64,000 nt of DNA from Bradyrhizobium sp. CCBAU 53351 (GCF_015291745.1 NZ_CP030059.1:4615501-4679500); one strand, 5' to 3'; shown: positions 9,397 to 17,978, numbered from the stretch's first letter. Notes: generated from the letters alone by a model not told the origin. Program-made: numbers and translations.

Positions 9397-9538
9397 CTCG
9401 GACGGAGGAAGGGCGCGGGCTTAGGATTCGCACGGCCAACTGACGTCCGCAAGGGCGGGATGACGGGCTCCCTTGACCGAAAAAATACGACCTCCTATAG
9501 ACTTTTGCTGTGGCTAGGCCTGAGAGGCATCCGGGACG
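9397..9538. promoter_or_regulatory. divergent intergenic region
   Basis: A 142-bp gap between two divergent start codons must carry both promoters. It is less GC-rich around 9478-9505 (an AT-rich run before the plus-strand gene). I do not see a clear operator. Confidence 0.35.
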
Positions 9539-10045
9539 ATGAACATGCTACCGGGCCCGGCGCAAGCCGCAGCGATTGGTCTCAGTGTCGCGTTGCCGTT
9601 GCTGTTGCTGTGCTACGCGCGCATTGCCGCCACCGGCGGATCCGGCCGCCGCTTCCGGCTCGGCTGCCTCAGCGTCATGGTCCTCTACGCAATCGCCTGC
9701 ATCGCGCTCCCCGGCGAGCGCCATCTCGCCGACATGCTCGGCGGCCTGTTTCTGTTGGCGACGGCGATGATGCTTTGGTACATCCTGTTCAGCCTGCTGG
9801 CCTGGGGCTTTACGCTGACGCTGCTCACCGCGCTCGTCCAGGCCGGGCATCCCCTCACTCTGGAGCAATGGGCCGTCGCCTACATGCAGGGCGGAGATCT
9901 CGGCACCTTCACGCACAACCGCCTGAAATTGCTGGTCCGCGCGGGGATGGTGATCACGGCAGACAGCAAGCTGGCTCCGACGGCCAAGGGGTTGGCTGTC
10001 GCGCGTCTCGTCAAACTCGTTCGTCTGTCGACCGGGCTTGGGTGA
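9539..10045 (+). CDS. small membrane protein of unknown function
   Basis: 168 residues starting at ATG 9539. Four hydrophobic segments cover about residues 8-105; the remaining ~60 residues are soluble and read like a compact helical domain (GGDLGTFTHNRLKLL...). No family recognised. It is followed after six bases by a gene with the same architecture (membrane part then soluble tail), so the two are probably co-transcribed and may act together or be ancient paralogues. Located between the polysaccharide genes and the GT2 gene. Confidence 0.55.
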   Translation: MNMLPGPAQAAAIGLSVALPLLLLCYARIAATGGSGRRFRLGCLSVMVLYAIACIALPGERHLADMLGGLFLLATAMMLWYILFSLLAWGFTLTLLTALVQAGHPLTLEQWAVAYMQGGDLGTFTHNRLKLLVRAGMVITADSKLAPTAKGLAVARLVKLVRLSTGLG

Positions 10046-10051
10046 GCGGCT

Positions 10052-10561
10052 GTGATGTCCTTCGCTATCGGCCTCGCCGCCGCCGTCGCCTTCGCCCTGC
10101 TGGCGCCTGTCCTGCAACTCATGGCCCGCGCTCGCGGATGGACGATTGGACCCGTGGTCCTGCTCGCGATCGCTGCGATCGTCACCCATGGTCTCGGCGT
10201 GACGCTCGGAATTTTCGTCGTTGCGCAATTTCAGTATTGGGACGCCGCGTCGATTTTCGGGTTTTGCGTCATGGCGTACGTCTTCGCTTTTGGCGCAGTG
10301 TACAAGTCGGTTTCCTTGGACATTCTCCTCGGCGTCGTCGACCGGCCCGAGCGGCGAGCTCCGCTTTCGGAGATCGTTGAACAGCAGGTTCCAGATCTGT
10401 TCCAGGGACGAATTCGGAACCTGGTCGATGGCGGCTTGGTCGAGCGCACCGGTTCACACTTCGCGGCGACGACAGCGGGCCGGACGATGGCGCGCCGCGT
10501 CGGGCAGCTGCGCCGGGCCTTCGGCATTGGCGACACCAGCCTCTATGATTTTCCCGACTAG
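10052..10561 (+). CDS. small membrane protein with winged-helix-like tail
   Basis: 169 residues. Three to four hydrophobic segments occupy about the first 90 residues; the tail (near residues 100-160) contains a pattern like a winged helix, with NLVDGGLVERTGSHFAAT resembling the recognition helix to wing transition. Function unknown. It lies six bases after the preceding small membrane-protein gene and about 145 bases before the GT2 gene. It could instead be a purely structural membrane protein. Confidence 0.55.
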   Translation: MMSFAIGLAAAVAFALLAPVLQLMARARGWTIGPVVLLAIAAIVTHGLGVTLGIFVVAQFQYWDAASIFGFCVMAYVFAFGAVYKSVSLDILLGVVDRPERRAPLSEIVEQQVPDLFQGRIRNLVDGGLVERTGSHFAATTAGRTMARRVGQLRRAFGIGDTSLYDFPD

Positions 10562-10706
10562 TTGCGCGGAACACACAGATATCCCCGGTTTCGTGCCGGT
10601 TGTGCGGATCCGATCTGCGGACGCCTTGTTGTTCGCTCGGCCCGGATGACCTACAGTTGCACCAGGGTTCCACCAGTCAGGAGTGGCCGGCAACGGGCGG
10701 CATAGG

Positions 10707-11468
10707 ATGACACCTTCCAGGGCAGCGAAGAGGCTTACGATCGTCATCCCTGCTCTGAACGAGCAGGACAAGATCGCCGACACCATTGGCGGGGTGCTGC
10801 CGCTTGCCCGCGAGCTGCTCGACGACTTCGAAATTTTCCTGATCGACGACGGCAGCACCGATGCCACCGGCGCGATCATGGACGAGTTCGCGGCCGGCGA
10901 ACCGCGCATCATCGTGCAACACAACGCCGAGCGGCGCGGCGTCGGAGCCGGCTTCGAATACGCGCTCTCGCGCGCGAAATTCGATGCCATCACGCTCATT
11001 CCCGGCGATCATGCCTTCCAGAACGAAGGCGTTGCCCGCATGTTCAAGGCGGCGGGCGCCGCCGACCTCGTCATCACCTATCGCGACAACCAGTCGGACC
11101 GCTCCGTCAACCGCTCGCTGCAGTCGCATTCGCTGCGGTTCATCCTGAATTACCTGTTCGGCTTCTGGCTGTCCGACTACCACAGCATGATCGTCTACCC
11201 CGTGAAATGGCTGCGCCAGATCGCGGTGAAGGCCGACGGCTACGGTTATCAGATCTGTGCGTTGGTCTCGCTGCTCCAGCTCGGCCTCACCTACGTGCAG
11301 GTGCCTGTCAGCCTGAACGCGGAGCTGAAGGGGTCATCCCGTGCCCTGCGGCTGCGCACCTATTTCGAGCTCGGCGGCACCATCGTCTCGCTGCTGCGCC
11401 GCGTTCCCATCCGGAACGTCGATCTCAGCCAGGTTTCCAGCGACGCAGAGCGTGTTCAGGCGCGCTAG
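10707..11468 (+). CDS. family 2 glycosyltransferase (DPM1-like)
   Basis: 253 residues from ATG 10707; a GTG at 10683 is in frame. The GT-A fold signatures are clear: IVIPALNEQDKI at the N-terminus, FLIDDGSTDATG, GVGAGFEYAL and an IPGDHAF segment in place of the usual DxD region. The protein lacks C-terminal membrane anchors, as in soluble polyprenyl-phosphate mannose synthases. Inferred role: loading a sugar onto undecaprenyl phosphate or extending a glycan. It is the last gene before the tRNA. Confidence 0.85.
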   Translation: MTPSRAAKRLTIVIPALNEQDKIADTIGGVLPLARELLDDFEIFLIDDGSTDATGAIMDEFAAGEPRIIVQHNAERRGVGAGFEYALSRAKFDAITLIPGDHAFQNEGVARMFKAAGAADLVITYRDNQSDRSVNRSLQSHSLRFILNYLFGFWLSDYHSMIVYPVKWLRQIAVKADGYGYQICALVSLLQLGLTYVQVPVSLNAELKGSSRALRLRTYFELGGTIVSLLRRVPIRNVDLSQVSSDAERVQAR

Positions 11469-11581
11469 GCAAGGCCTCTTGGGGCTTGGCACTGGACAGC
11501 GGGCGTCGCAGGCCGGCGCATGGCGATTCGCCTCAGGGACGTCCCTATCCCCCCAGCACTGATCTAAGTCGTTGATTTAGC

Positions 11582-11657
11582 TGGCAGGAGTGGCAGGGCT
11601 CGAACCTGCGACCCCCGGTTTTGGAGACCGGTGCTCTACCAATTGAGCTACACTCCT
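11582..11657 (-). tRNA. tRNA-Trp (anticodon CCA)
   Basis: Read on the minus strand, a full cloverleaf is present with acceptor arms AGGAGTG/CACTCCT, a D arm with AGCTCAATTGGTAGAGC, an anticodon loop CTCCAAA between CCGGT and ACCGG, a T arm with GGTTCGAGCC and an encoded CCA end. The anticodon CCA specifies tryptophan. Length is 76 nt including CCA. Its 3' end faces the carbohydrate locus. Confidence 0.97.
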
Positions 11658-11808
11658 ACAGACCCTGCGTCGCCGCTTCGGATCAGGCCGCTTTCAAGCA
11701 CAGGGGGCGGCCGGATTGCAAGGGTGAACCGCGCCGGCTTCGCTTGTTTGTGCTGGGGTTTCTGGGCCACAGTCGCTTTCCGACAATGAAAAACAATTGG
11801 GAGCGCCC

Positions 11809-13044
11809 ATGACCGCCACAGCGACCGCTTCAGCCGGCCCACAGGCCTCGATCGGGCCCCACACCCCGCCCCTGCCGGAGGGCCGCCCGGAGACGCTCGG
11901 GCTGTCGAGGCCGCGCCTGCAGGCCATGTCGGACGCCTTTAAGCGCGAGATCGACAAGGGAACCGTTCCCGGGGTCACCGTGCTGGTGGCGCGTCGCGGC
12001 CAGGTCGGCTGGTTCGAGGCGCTCGGCCGGCAGAGCCCGGCGGCGGCAGTCTCGATGGCCCGTGATTCGATCTTCCGGATCTTCTCGATGACCAAGCCGA
12101 TCGTGTCGGTCGCAATCATGGCGCTGGTCGAGGACGGCCACCTGCTGCTCGGCGATCCCGTCGCAAAGTTCATCCCGGAATTTGGCGGTCAGCAGGTCGG
12201 CATCGTCAAGGACGGCAAGCTGGAGCTGGTGCCGCCGGCGCGGCCGATGAGCGTGCAGGACCTGCTCCGCCACACCTCGGGCCTGACCTACGAGCACCAG
12301 GGCGACGGCCCCGTGCACAAGCTCTATCAGGAGTCCCGCGTCCGCAGCCGCAAGATCAGCAACGCCGAGCATGCCGCGCTGGTGGCGAGCTTCCCGCTGG
12401 TCTGCCAGCCCGGCGCGGAATTCAACTACAGCCGCTCCACCGACATCCTCGGTCGCATCATCGAAATCGTCAGCGGCAAGTCGCTCGGCGCATTCCTGAG
12501 CGAGCGCGTGCTTGCCCCGCTGCAGATGACCGAGACCGGCTTCTCGACCTCCGAGGCCAATGCGGGCCGGCTCGCCGGGCCGTTCGCAGCCGATCCCTGG
12601 ACCGGCGACAAGGTCGCGCTGTTCAACATGCTCGAGCAGCCGGTGATGGAGTCCGGCGGCGGCGGCCTGGTCTCGACCACGATGGACTATGCCCGCTTCT
12701 GCCTGATGCTGCGCAACGGCGGCACGCTCGACGGTGTCAGGATCATCGGCCGCAAGACGCTGGAGCTGATGGCGTCTGATCACCTCGGGCCGCACGTTCA
12801 GACTAACGGCACCCTGCTCTCGCCCGGCCACGGTTTTGGTCTCGGCTTCGCCGTGCGCCGCGAGGCCGGCATCGCGCCCTTCCCCGGTAGCGTCGGCAAC
12901 TATTTCTGGAGCGGCATCGCCGGCACCTTCTTCTGGATCGACCCGAAGGAGGATTTGTTCGCGGTGTTCATGAGCCAGGCGCCGGGCCAGCGCGACTACA
13001 CGCGGACGCTGGTGAGGGATCTGGTCTACGCGGCGGTGGAGTGA
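11809..13044 (+). CDS. serine hydrolase, beta-lactamase (class C) fold
   Basis: 411 residues from ATG 11809 with a TGGGAG ribosome site. The active-site motif SxxK is S93-M-T-K96, the second motif is Y207-S-R (normally YxN) and a HGFGLGF segment takes the place of KTG, a pattern seen in EstB-type esterases rather than true beta-lactamases. There is no clear export signal, so it is probably cytoplasmic. Likely an esterase acting on small acyl esters. Monocistronic by position, followed by a palindromic repeat. Confidence 0.88.
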   Translation: MTATATASAGPQASIGPHTPPLPEGRPETLGLSRPRLQAMSDAFKREIDKGTVPGVTVLVARRGQVGWFEALGRQSPAAAVSMARDSIFRIFSMTKPIVSVAIMALVEDGHLLLGDPVAKFIPEFGGQQVGIVKDGKLELVPPARPMSVQDLLRHTSGLTYEHQGDGPVHKLYQESRVRSRKISNAEHAALVASFPLVCQPGAEFNYSRSTDILGRIIEIVSGKSLGAFLSERVLAPLQMTETGFSTSEANAGRLAGPFAADPWTGDKVALFNMLEQPVMESGGGGLVSTTMDYARFCLMLRNGGTLDGVRIIGRKTLELMASDHLGPHVQTNGTLLSPGHGFGLGFAVRREAGIAPFPGSVGNYFWSGIAGTFFWIDPKEDLFAVFMSQAPGQRDYTRTLVRDLVYAAVE

Positions 13045-13086
13045 GACTCTACGCTTACGCGCAACGCTGCATCTCCACGCTCACTG

Positions 13087-13190
13087 TCATGCCCCCGGCT
13101 TGACCGGGGCATCCAGTACGCCGCGGCGGATGTTCGTTCACACAATTACGGCCGCGGAGTACTGGATCGCCCGCCTTCGCGGGCGATGAC
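13087..13190. repeat. nested palindromic intergenic repeat
   Basis: About 104 bp with nested inverted arms: GTCAT/ATGAC at the ends, ATCCAGTAC (13111-13119) with GTACTGGAT (13159-13167), and CCGCGGC with GGCCGCGG inside. It lies between convergent genes. This type of long imperfect palindrome is, to my recollection, dispersed in Bradyrhizobium genomes. Confidence 0.75.
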
Positions 13191-13235
13191 ACCGATGTTG
13201 GAGCGACGTCGTCGCCCTCTCCCGCTTTAAGACTC

Positions 13236-14003
13236 TCAGCTGATCGTCGCGCCGCCGTCGATCACCATGGTCTGGCCGGTCATGAAGTCGCCGGCCTTCG
13301 ATCCCAGGAAAACCGCCGCGCCCGCGATCTCGTCGGGGATGCCGATGCGCAGCAGCGGCGAGCGCGCGGTCGAGGCTTTCAGGTTCTCCGGATTGTCCCA
13401 CAGCGCCTTGGCAAAGTCGGTCTTGATCAGGCCGGGCGCGATGCAGTTCACGCGGATGTTGTGCTTGCCGTATTCGCAGGCGAGGTTGCGCGCAAGCTGC
13501 ATGTCGGCGGCTTTCGAGATCGCGTAGGCGCCGAGGATGGTCGAGCCTTTCAATCCGCCGATCGAGGAGACGATGATGACGGAGCCGTCCTTGCGCTCGA
13601 TCATCTGCGGCACCACCATCGAGATCAGCCAGTTGTTGGCGACGATGTTGTTGTCGAGGATCTTCCTGAACTGATCGTCGGAGATGCCGGCGAGCGGACC
13701 GTAATACGGGTTCGAGGCGGCATTGCAGACCAGCACGTCGATCTTGCCGAAAGCGCGGTTGCTCTCATCGACGAGGTTTTGCAGATTCTCCTTCGACGAG
13801 ATGTTGGCGGCAATCGCGACGGCAGTGCCCTTGCCGAACTTGTCGTTGATGCCCTTTGCCACCTGCTCGCAGACGTCGGCTTTGCGCGAGGAGATCACGA
13901 CCTTGGCGCCGTGCTCGGCCATGCGTTCGGCAATGGCCAGCCCGATGCCGCGCGTCGATCCCGTGATAACGGCGACTTTCCCCTTCATGTCGAACAAGGT
14001 CAT
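13236..14003 (-). CDS. SDR-family oxidoreductase
   Basis: 255 residues with the start at 14003 preceded by a GGGAGG ribosome site; the frame is open ten codons further up but without support. Cofactor motif TGSTRGIG near residue 14, the NAASN variant of the NNAG motif, and the catalytic SS...YAISK tetrad are present, ending in MTGQTMVIDGG. A classical NAD(P)-dependent alcohol dehydrogenase, here near acyl-CoA metabolism genes and thus perhaps a 3-hydroxyacyl-type enzyme. Probably transcribed with the phosphatase gene upstream on the same strand. Confidence 0.9.
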   Translation of the reverse strand: MTLFDMKGKVAVITGSTRGIGLAIAERMAEHGAKVVISSRKADVCEQVAKGINDKFGKGTAVAIAANISSKENLQNLVDESNRAFGKIDVLVCNAASNPYYGPLAGISDDQFRKILDNNIVANNWLISMVVPQMIERKDGSVIIVSSIGGLKGSTILGAYAISKAADMQLARNLACEYGKHNIRVNCIAPGLIKTDFAKALWDNPENLKASTARSPLLRIGIPDEIAGAAVFLGSKAGDFMTGQTMVIDGGATIS

Positions 14004-14084
14004 GTGTTCCTCCCAGATTGATGTTCTTGTCACATCGAGATTTCGGGTTCGATGCTTCGCATCGCCCCGGAATGACAGCTTGGC

Positions 14085-14783
14085 TTACGCCAGCTTCTTG
14101 ACTTCCGGCCCCGCCGGCTGATGCATCGCCGCGTGCGCGTCATCGGCGATCCAGGGCTGCTGGTTCACCATCGGAAGCCGCCAGACCGTGCGCTCGGGAC
14201 TTGCGAAATGATCGAGCCGGGTCACGGAGCAATTGTCGATGTCGAACGACAGTCCCCGCTCCGGCTGACCGTCGAGCGCGAGCCCCAGCGCCGCCTTGAT
14301 GGTGCCGCCATGGGCGACCGCGATGATGTCCTGCCCGGCCGCCTCGTTGTTGATGCGTTCGACGGTGCGGCGCGTGCGGTTGTAGAGATCCATGAAGCTT
14401 TCGCCGCCGGGCGCGGGCTCGTTGATGTCCGCGAACCAGCTGGCGCCGACGGGACGGCTGGCGATGAACTCGACCCGGTTCATGCCCTGCCAGCGGCCGA
14501 GATTCTGTTCGGCAAGGTCCGCCTCCCATTTCATCGACGCAGGCCGCGGGAAGCCCGCCTCCCAGATCGCTTCGGCGGTCTGGTGCGTACGCTTCAGATT
14601 GCTCGAATACCACACCGCCTTGCGTGGCAGCACCTTGGCAACAGCGTTGAACACATAGGTGTCGCTGGTGTCGCAGGCGATGTCGCTCTGTCCGTAGATG
14701 TTGCCGCCGTCATTGCGCACCGGCGCGTGGCGGACCCACCACCATCGCGTGACGACCACATTGGGCTTGTCTGCATCCGCCAT
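14085..14783 (-). CDS. histidine phosphatase family protein
   Basis: 232 residues. The catalytic RHx motif is VRHAPV (R18, H19) and the second histidine lies in VAHGGT, with the acid residue expected before it in PGGESF. This is the phosphoglycerate-mutase-like superfamily, acting on small phosphoesters. It is 81 bases upstream of the SDR on the same strand and divergent from another SDR. Because an acyl-CoA kinase-like gene lies nearby, a dephosphorylating role in the same pathway is conceivable but is only a guess. Confidence 0.88.
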   Translation of the reverse strand: MADADKPNVVVTRWWWVRHAPVRNDGGNIYGQSDIACDTSDTYVFNAVAKVLPRKAVWYSSNLKRTHQTAEAIWEAGFPRPASMKWEADLAEQNLGRWQGMNRVEFIASRPVGASWFADINEPAPGGESFMDLYNRTRRTVERINNEAAGQDIIAVAHGGTIKAALGLALDGQPERGLSFDIDNCSVTRLDHFASPERTVWRLPMVNQQPWIADDAHAAMHQPAGPEVKKLA

Positions 14784-14830
14784 CGAAACCCTTCCATCCC
14801 GTTTGATGTCGCTGTACGTCAGGTGTGAAC

Positions 14831-14871
14831 GTGTCTCAAGACACTTTACCGTTTGAAATCTTGTTTGAAAT
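14831..14871. promoter_or_regulatory. candidate operator: 14-bp palindrome plus direct repeat
   Basis: Between the divergent phosphatase and SDR genes lies GTGTCT-CA-AGACAC (14831-14844), arms of six perfect bases. Seven bases further is a direct repeat of TTTGAAAT (14852-14859 and 14864-14871). The GTTTGA core also occurs in the palindrome upstream of tetR at 20.6 kb. Probably regulator binding sites; unproven. Confidence 0.4.
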
Positions 14872-14917
14872 TCCGTCGCGCGGCAAGCGTCGCGCGAGGC
14901 ACCACAGGGAGAAGCGC

Positions 14918-15703
14918 ATGGGCCGCCTGCAAGGCAAATCCGTCATCATCACCGGCGCCGGCAGCGGCATCGGTCGTGCCGCCGCACTGCTGTTCACCCG
15001 GGAGGGCGCCAAGCTCATCGCGGTCGATCGCAGCGAGGCGGTGAAGGAGACCGTCGACGAGATCAAGAAGGCCGGCGGCGTCGCGGAAGCCATGATCGCC
15101 GACGCGGGTTCCGAGACTGACGTCATCGCCGTCATCGACAAGGCGGTGAAGGCCCACGGCCGGCTCGACGTGATCTGGGCCAATGCCGGCGTCTCCGGCG
15201 GGCTCATCCCACTCGGCGAGCAGACCGTGGAGCATTGGCAGGAGGTGTTGCGCGTCAATCTGATCGGGCCGTTCCTCGCCGTGAAGCATGCGATGCCGCA
15301 CATGGTGAAGCAGAAGTCCGGCGCGATCGTGCTGACCGCATCCGTCGCGGGCCTCAAGGCCGGCGCCAGCGGACATCCGTATGCGGCGAGCAAGGCGGGC
15401 GTGATCAGCCTGGTGCAGACCACGGCGTATTCGCTCACCGGCACCGGCGTGCGCATCAACGCGGTGTGCCCGGGCCTGATCGAGACCGGCATGACCAAGC
15501 CGATCTTCGACCGCGCCAAGGAGCGCGGCACGCAGGGCAAGATCGGCCAGCTCAACCCGCTTCAGCGCCCCGGCCAACCGCACGAACTCGCGGCGATGGG
15601 CTTGTTTTTGGCGAGCGATGAGGCGTCGTATGTCAACGGTCAGGCATTCCCGGTGGACGGCGGGCTGACGGCGTCGATGCCGTATACGGGCAAGCCGGTT
15701 TGA
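14918..15703 (+). CDS. SDR-family oxidoreductase
   Basis: 261 residues from ATG 14918 with an AGGGAG ribosome site; an in-frame upstream ATG at 14825 would place the operator region inside the coding sequence and is unlikely. TGAGSGIG near residue 12, NAG in IWANAGVSGG, catalytic TASVAG...YAASK and the C-terminal YVNGQAFPVDGG are complete. A typical NAD(P)-dependent dehydrogenase with no substrate indicated. Its paralogue at 13236 lies on the other strand of the divergent pair. Confidence 0.9.
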   Translation: MGRLQGKSVIITGAGSGIGRAAALLFTREGAKLIAVDRSEAVKETVDEIKKAGGVAEAMIADAGSETDVIAVIDKAVKAHGRLDVIWANAGVSGGLIPLGEQTVEHWQEVLRVNLIGPFLAVKHAMPHMVKQKSGAIVLTASVAGLKAGASGHPYAASKAGVISLVQTTAYSLTGTGVRINAVCPGLIETGMTKPIFDRAKERGTQGKIGQLNPLQRPGQPHELAAMGLFLASDEASYVNGQAFPVDGGLTASMPYTGKPV

Positions 15704-15712
15704 CCCTGCCGT

Positions 15713-15764
15713 GTCCCGGACGCGACGCAGCGCGCAAGCGTTGCGGCGCAGAGTCGGGACCCAG
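15713..15764 (+). repeat. copy A of an inverted repeat pair flanking the ArgE-like gene
   Basis: 52 bp beginning GTCCCGGACGCG and ending GTCGGGACCCAG. Its reverse complement matches 17879-17929 with only a handful of differences. The element is itself partly palindromic (GTCCCG...CGGGAC). Confidence 0.75.
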
Positions 15765-16491
15765 CAGGCTGCACGGCCCGCTGCCACCTGGGCCCCTGCT
15801 CTGCAGCGCATCGTCGAAGGGACGCTGCGCTGCGTCCGGGGCGCGAGAGCGGTGGTGAATGACTGACATGGGACGACTGACATGGGATCGCGTCCTCGCG
15901 GCGCATCTCGCCCGAGCTTTGCTTCGTTGCCTTGCCCTCGATCGAACAAGGGCGCAGGGAAGGCCGGGAGCCGGTTGGCTCCCGTGGACCGCCATGCCAA
16001 AAGCAGACTGCGTGTGCTGCTGCATAGCGGAGAACAGGGCAACCGGAGACATCCCGGCCTTCCCTGCGCAGTGGTTGGAACGGCTTATGTCGCGCTCTCC
16101 TCGGGAGCGTTGCACTATTGCCCCGTCGCCTTGCGGATGGCTGATGTGTGGCCCGGTCGGGCCGCACTTCACCACAAGACTTGACGCCAGACTGCGGGCG
16201 CCAGGACCACACGATTTTGCCGTACGCTGATCACACCGGTCGTGTGCGCGACGGCTCTGCTCACGGTTGCCCGCCCTGCAAGAGCCCTTCGCGCCGGTAT
16301 CATCAGCGCCCACCGCCGCCCGGCCCGCGTTCGTGACGATCGCGATACGCCCCTTGTGCTTGGGCCGGGTTGCCGCGATGGATACGCCATTCCCGAATTT
16401 CGGTAAAGCGGAATATTTTTGCCAGCGCGGATTGACCGATGGCTCGGGTGTTTTGCCCGACGGGCAACGCAAGGGATTGTGGTTCTCCCTC

Positions 16492-16597
16492 GTCATTCCG
16501 GCGCGCGACGAAGGCGCGAGCCCGGAATCCATTTTCGCAGCGTGTGATGTGGGCCGATGAATTCCTGGCTCGATGCTGCGCATCGCCCCGGAATGAC
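16492..16597. repeat. palindromic intergenic repeat
   Basis: Ends are GTCATTCCGG and CCGGAATGAC, perfect inverted arms of ten bases about 106 bp apart, with GCGCGCGACGAAGGCGCG-like internal hairpins. Same family as 20632-20723. Confidence 0.7.
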
Positions 16598-16687
16598 GGT
16601 GTGCGATGTTGATTTGCCCCGTCGGGCCTCACGTTGGTATGGTTCCTGCAGGCAACCTCAGCCTCCATCCTCTGAAGAAACGTGCCA

Positions 16688-17860
16688 ATGCCAAGCTCAA
16701 GACCCGACCGTATTCGCAAACTCCTCGCCGATCTCGTCGGCTTCGACACCGTCAGTGACCGCACCAACTTGCCGCTGATCGCCCATATCGAGAACTACCT
16801 CGCCGCGTTCGGCGTCAAGAGCGAGCGCTTCGTCGACACGACCGGGCAAAAGGCCTCGCTGTGGGTCACGATCGGCCCCGACGGCCGCCCCGGCTTCGTG
16901 CTGTCGGGCCATACCGACGTCGTGCCCGTCGTAGGCCAGGACTGGAGCCACGATCCGTTCAGGCTGATCGAACGCGACGGCAAGCTCTATGGCCGCGGCA
17001 CCACCGACATGAAAGGGTTTGTCGCGGTATGCCTTGCCATGGTGCCTGAGATGGTGGAGGCGAAGCTTGCAACGCCGATTCACCTCGCGATCTCCTATGA
17101 CGAGGAGATCGGCTGTGTCGGCGTACGGCCGATGCTCGGCGAGGTCGCCAAGAAGAAGGTTCGGCCGCTCGGCGCCTTCATCGGCGAGCCGACCGAGATG
17201 AAGGTGATCATCGGCCACAAGGGCAAGCACGGCGTGCGCGCGACCTTTCGCGGGCTCGCCCGCCATTCGTCGATCGCGCCCGACGGCGTCAACGCGATCG
17301 AATATGCGGCCGAGCTGATCGTCGAGATCCGCCGCCGCGCCGTAGCGCTCGCGGCCGCGCGCGCAACGAACAGTCTCTACGACGTACCGCACTCGACGCT
17401 GCTCACCAGCATCGTGCATGGCGGCGCGGCGCTGAACATCGTGCCCGACACCTGCACGGTGGATTTCGAATGCCGCGGCATCGGCATCACCGAGTCACGC
17501 GAGGTCACCGATGCGATCGTCGCCTGGGCGAAAGCCGAGCTCGAGCCGGCGATGAAGGAGAGAAGCCCGGAGTGCGGCATCGACTTCGAGGAGATCCTCG
17601 ATTATCCCGCGCTCGACACGGCGGCCGATGCCGCCATCGTCACGCTCGCCAAGAGCCTCGCCGGCCGCAACGACCACGCCAAGGTCGCCTTCGGCACCGA
17701 GGCGAGCCTGTTCGCCAGCATGGCCGACATCCCGTCGGTGGTGATCGGCCCCGGCGCGATCTCCCAGGCGCATACGCCAGACGAGTTCGTGGAGATGGCC
17801 GAATTGGAGAAGTGCGCGGGATTCGTGGAGAGGCTGATCGCGCATTGCGCGAAGGGGTAG
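16688..17860 (+). CDS. argE: ArgE-like M20 metallodeacylase (acetylornithine deacetylase family)
   Basis: 390 residues from ATG 16688 (a GTG two codons earlier is possible). Metal ligands follow the M20 pattern: SGHTDVVPV (H75, D77), RGTTDMKG (D108 bridging), YDEEIGC (catalytic and metal Glu 139-140), GEPTEM and FGTEAS near the C-terminus. Length and motif wording fit acetylornithine deacetylase, releasing acetate from N-acetylornithine. However no arginine genes are near and it is flanked by inverted repeats, so a related N-acyl amino-acid substrate is possible. Confidence 0.85.
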   Translation: MPSSRPDRIRKLLADLVGFDTVSDRTNLPLIAHIENYLAAFGVKSERFVDTTGQKASLWVTIGPDGRPGFVLSGHTDVVPVVGQDWSHDPFRLIERDGKLYGRGTTDMKGFVAVCLAMVPEMVEAKLATPIHLAISYDEEIGCVGVRPMLGEVAKKKVRPLGAFIGEPTEMKVIIGHKGKHGVRATFRGLARHSSIAPDGVNAIEYAAELIVEIRRRAVALAAARATNSLYDVPHSTLLTSIVHGGAALNIVPDTCTVDFECRGIGITESREVTDAIVAWAKAELEPAMKERSPECGIDFEEILDYPALDTAADAAIVTLAKSLAGRNDHAKVAFGTEASLFASMADIPSVVIGPGAISQAHTPDEFVEMAELEKCAGFVERLIAHCAKG

Positions 17861-17878
17861 TCGCAGTTCAGCAGCTGG

Positions 17879-17929
17879 CTGGGTCCCGGCTCTGCGCAGC
17901 AACGCTACGCGTTGCAGCGCGTCCGGGAC
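17879..17929 (-). repeat. copy B of the inverted repeat pair
   Basis: 51 bp beginning CTGGGTCCCGGC and ending GCGTCCGGGAC, the reverse complement of the element at 15713-15764 apart from a few substitutions. It lies between convergent genes. Confidence 0.75.
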
Positions 17930-17978
17930 ACGAGAGGCGTGCGCCGAGAAAGAGCGCGGCCGCAGGCCGCGCCTTCAA

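Larger units (their letters stand above)
15704..16687. repeat. 984-bp gene-free stretch built of dispersed repeats
   Basis: No convincing gene. At 15713-15764 is a GTCCCGGAC...GTCGGGACCCAG element whose inverted copy lies after argE. From about 15880 to 16370 is a longer unit whose translations (KGAGKAG, RAPGPHDFAVR, RPAFVTIA) match junk peptides I remember from many Bradyrhizobium annotations, so it is probably a dispersed genomic repeat and not a gene. At 16492-16597 is a palindrome with GTCATTCCGG/CCGGAATGAC ends. Confidence 0.65.

Noticed and set aside
7912..10380. 822-codon open frame on the plus strand
   Set aside because: It is antisense to the polytopic membrane protein and continues through the small membrane-protein gene in another frame; composition is Arg/Gln/Glu-rich as expected for antisense of a hydrophobic gene.
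15859..16583. Several 60-190 codon frames in the repeat tract on both strands
   Set aside because: They overlap each other and match the kind of spurious peptides produced by a dispersed repeat; no ribosome site or domain.
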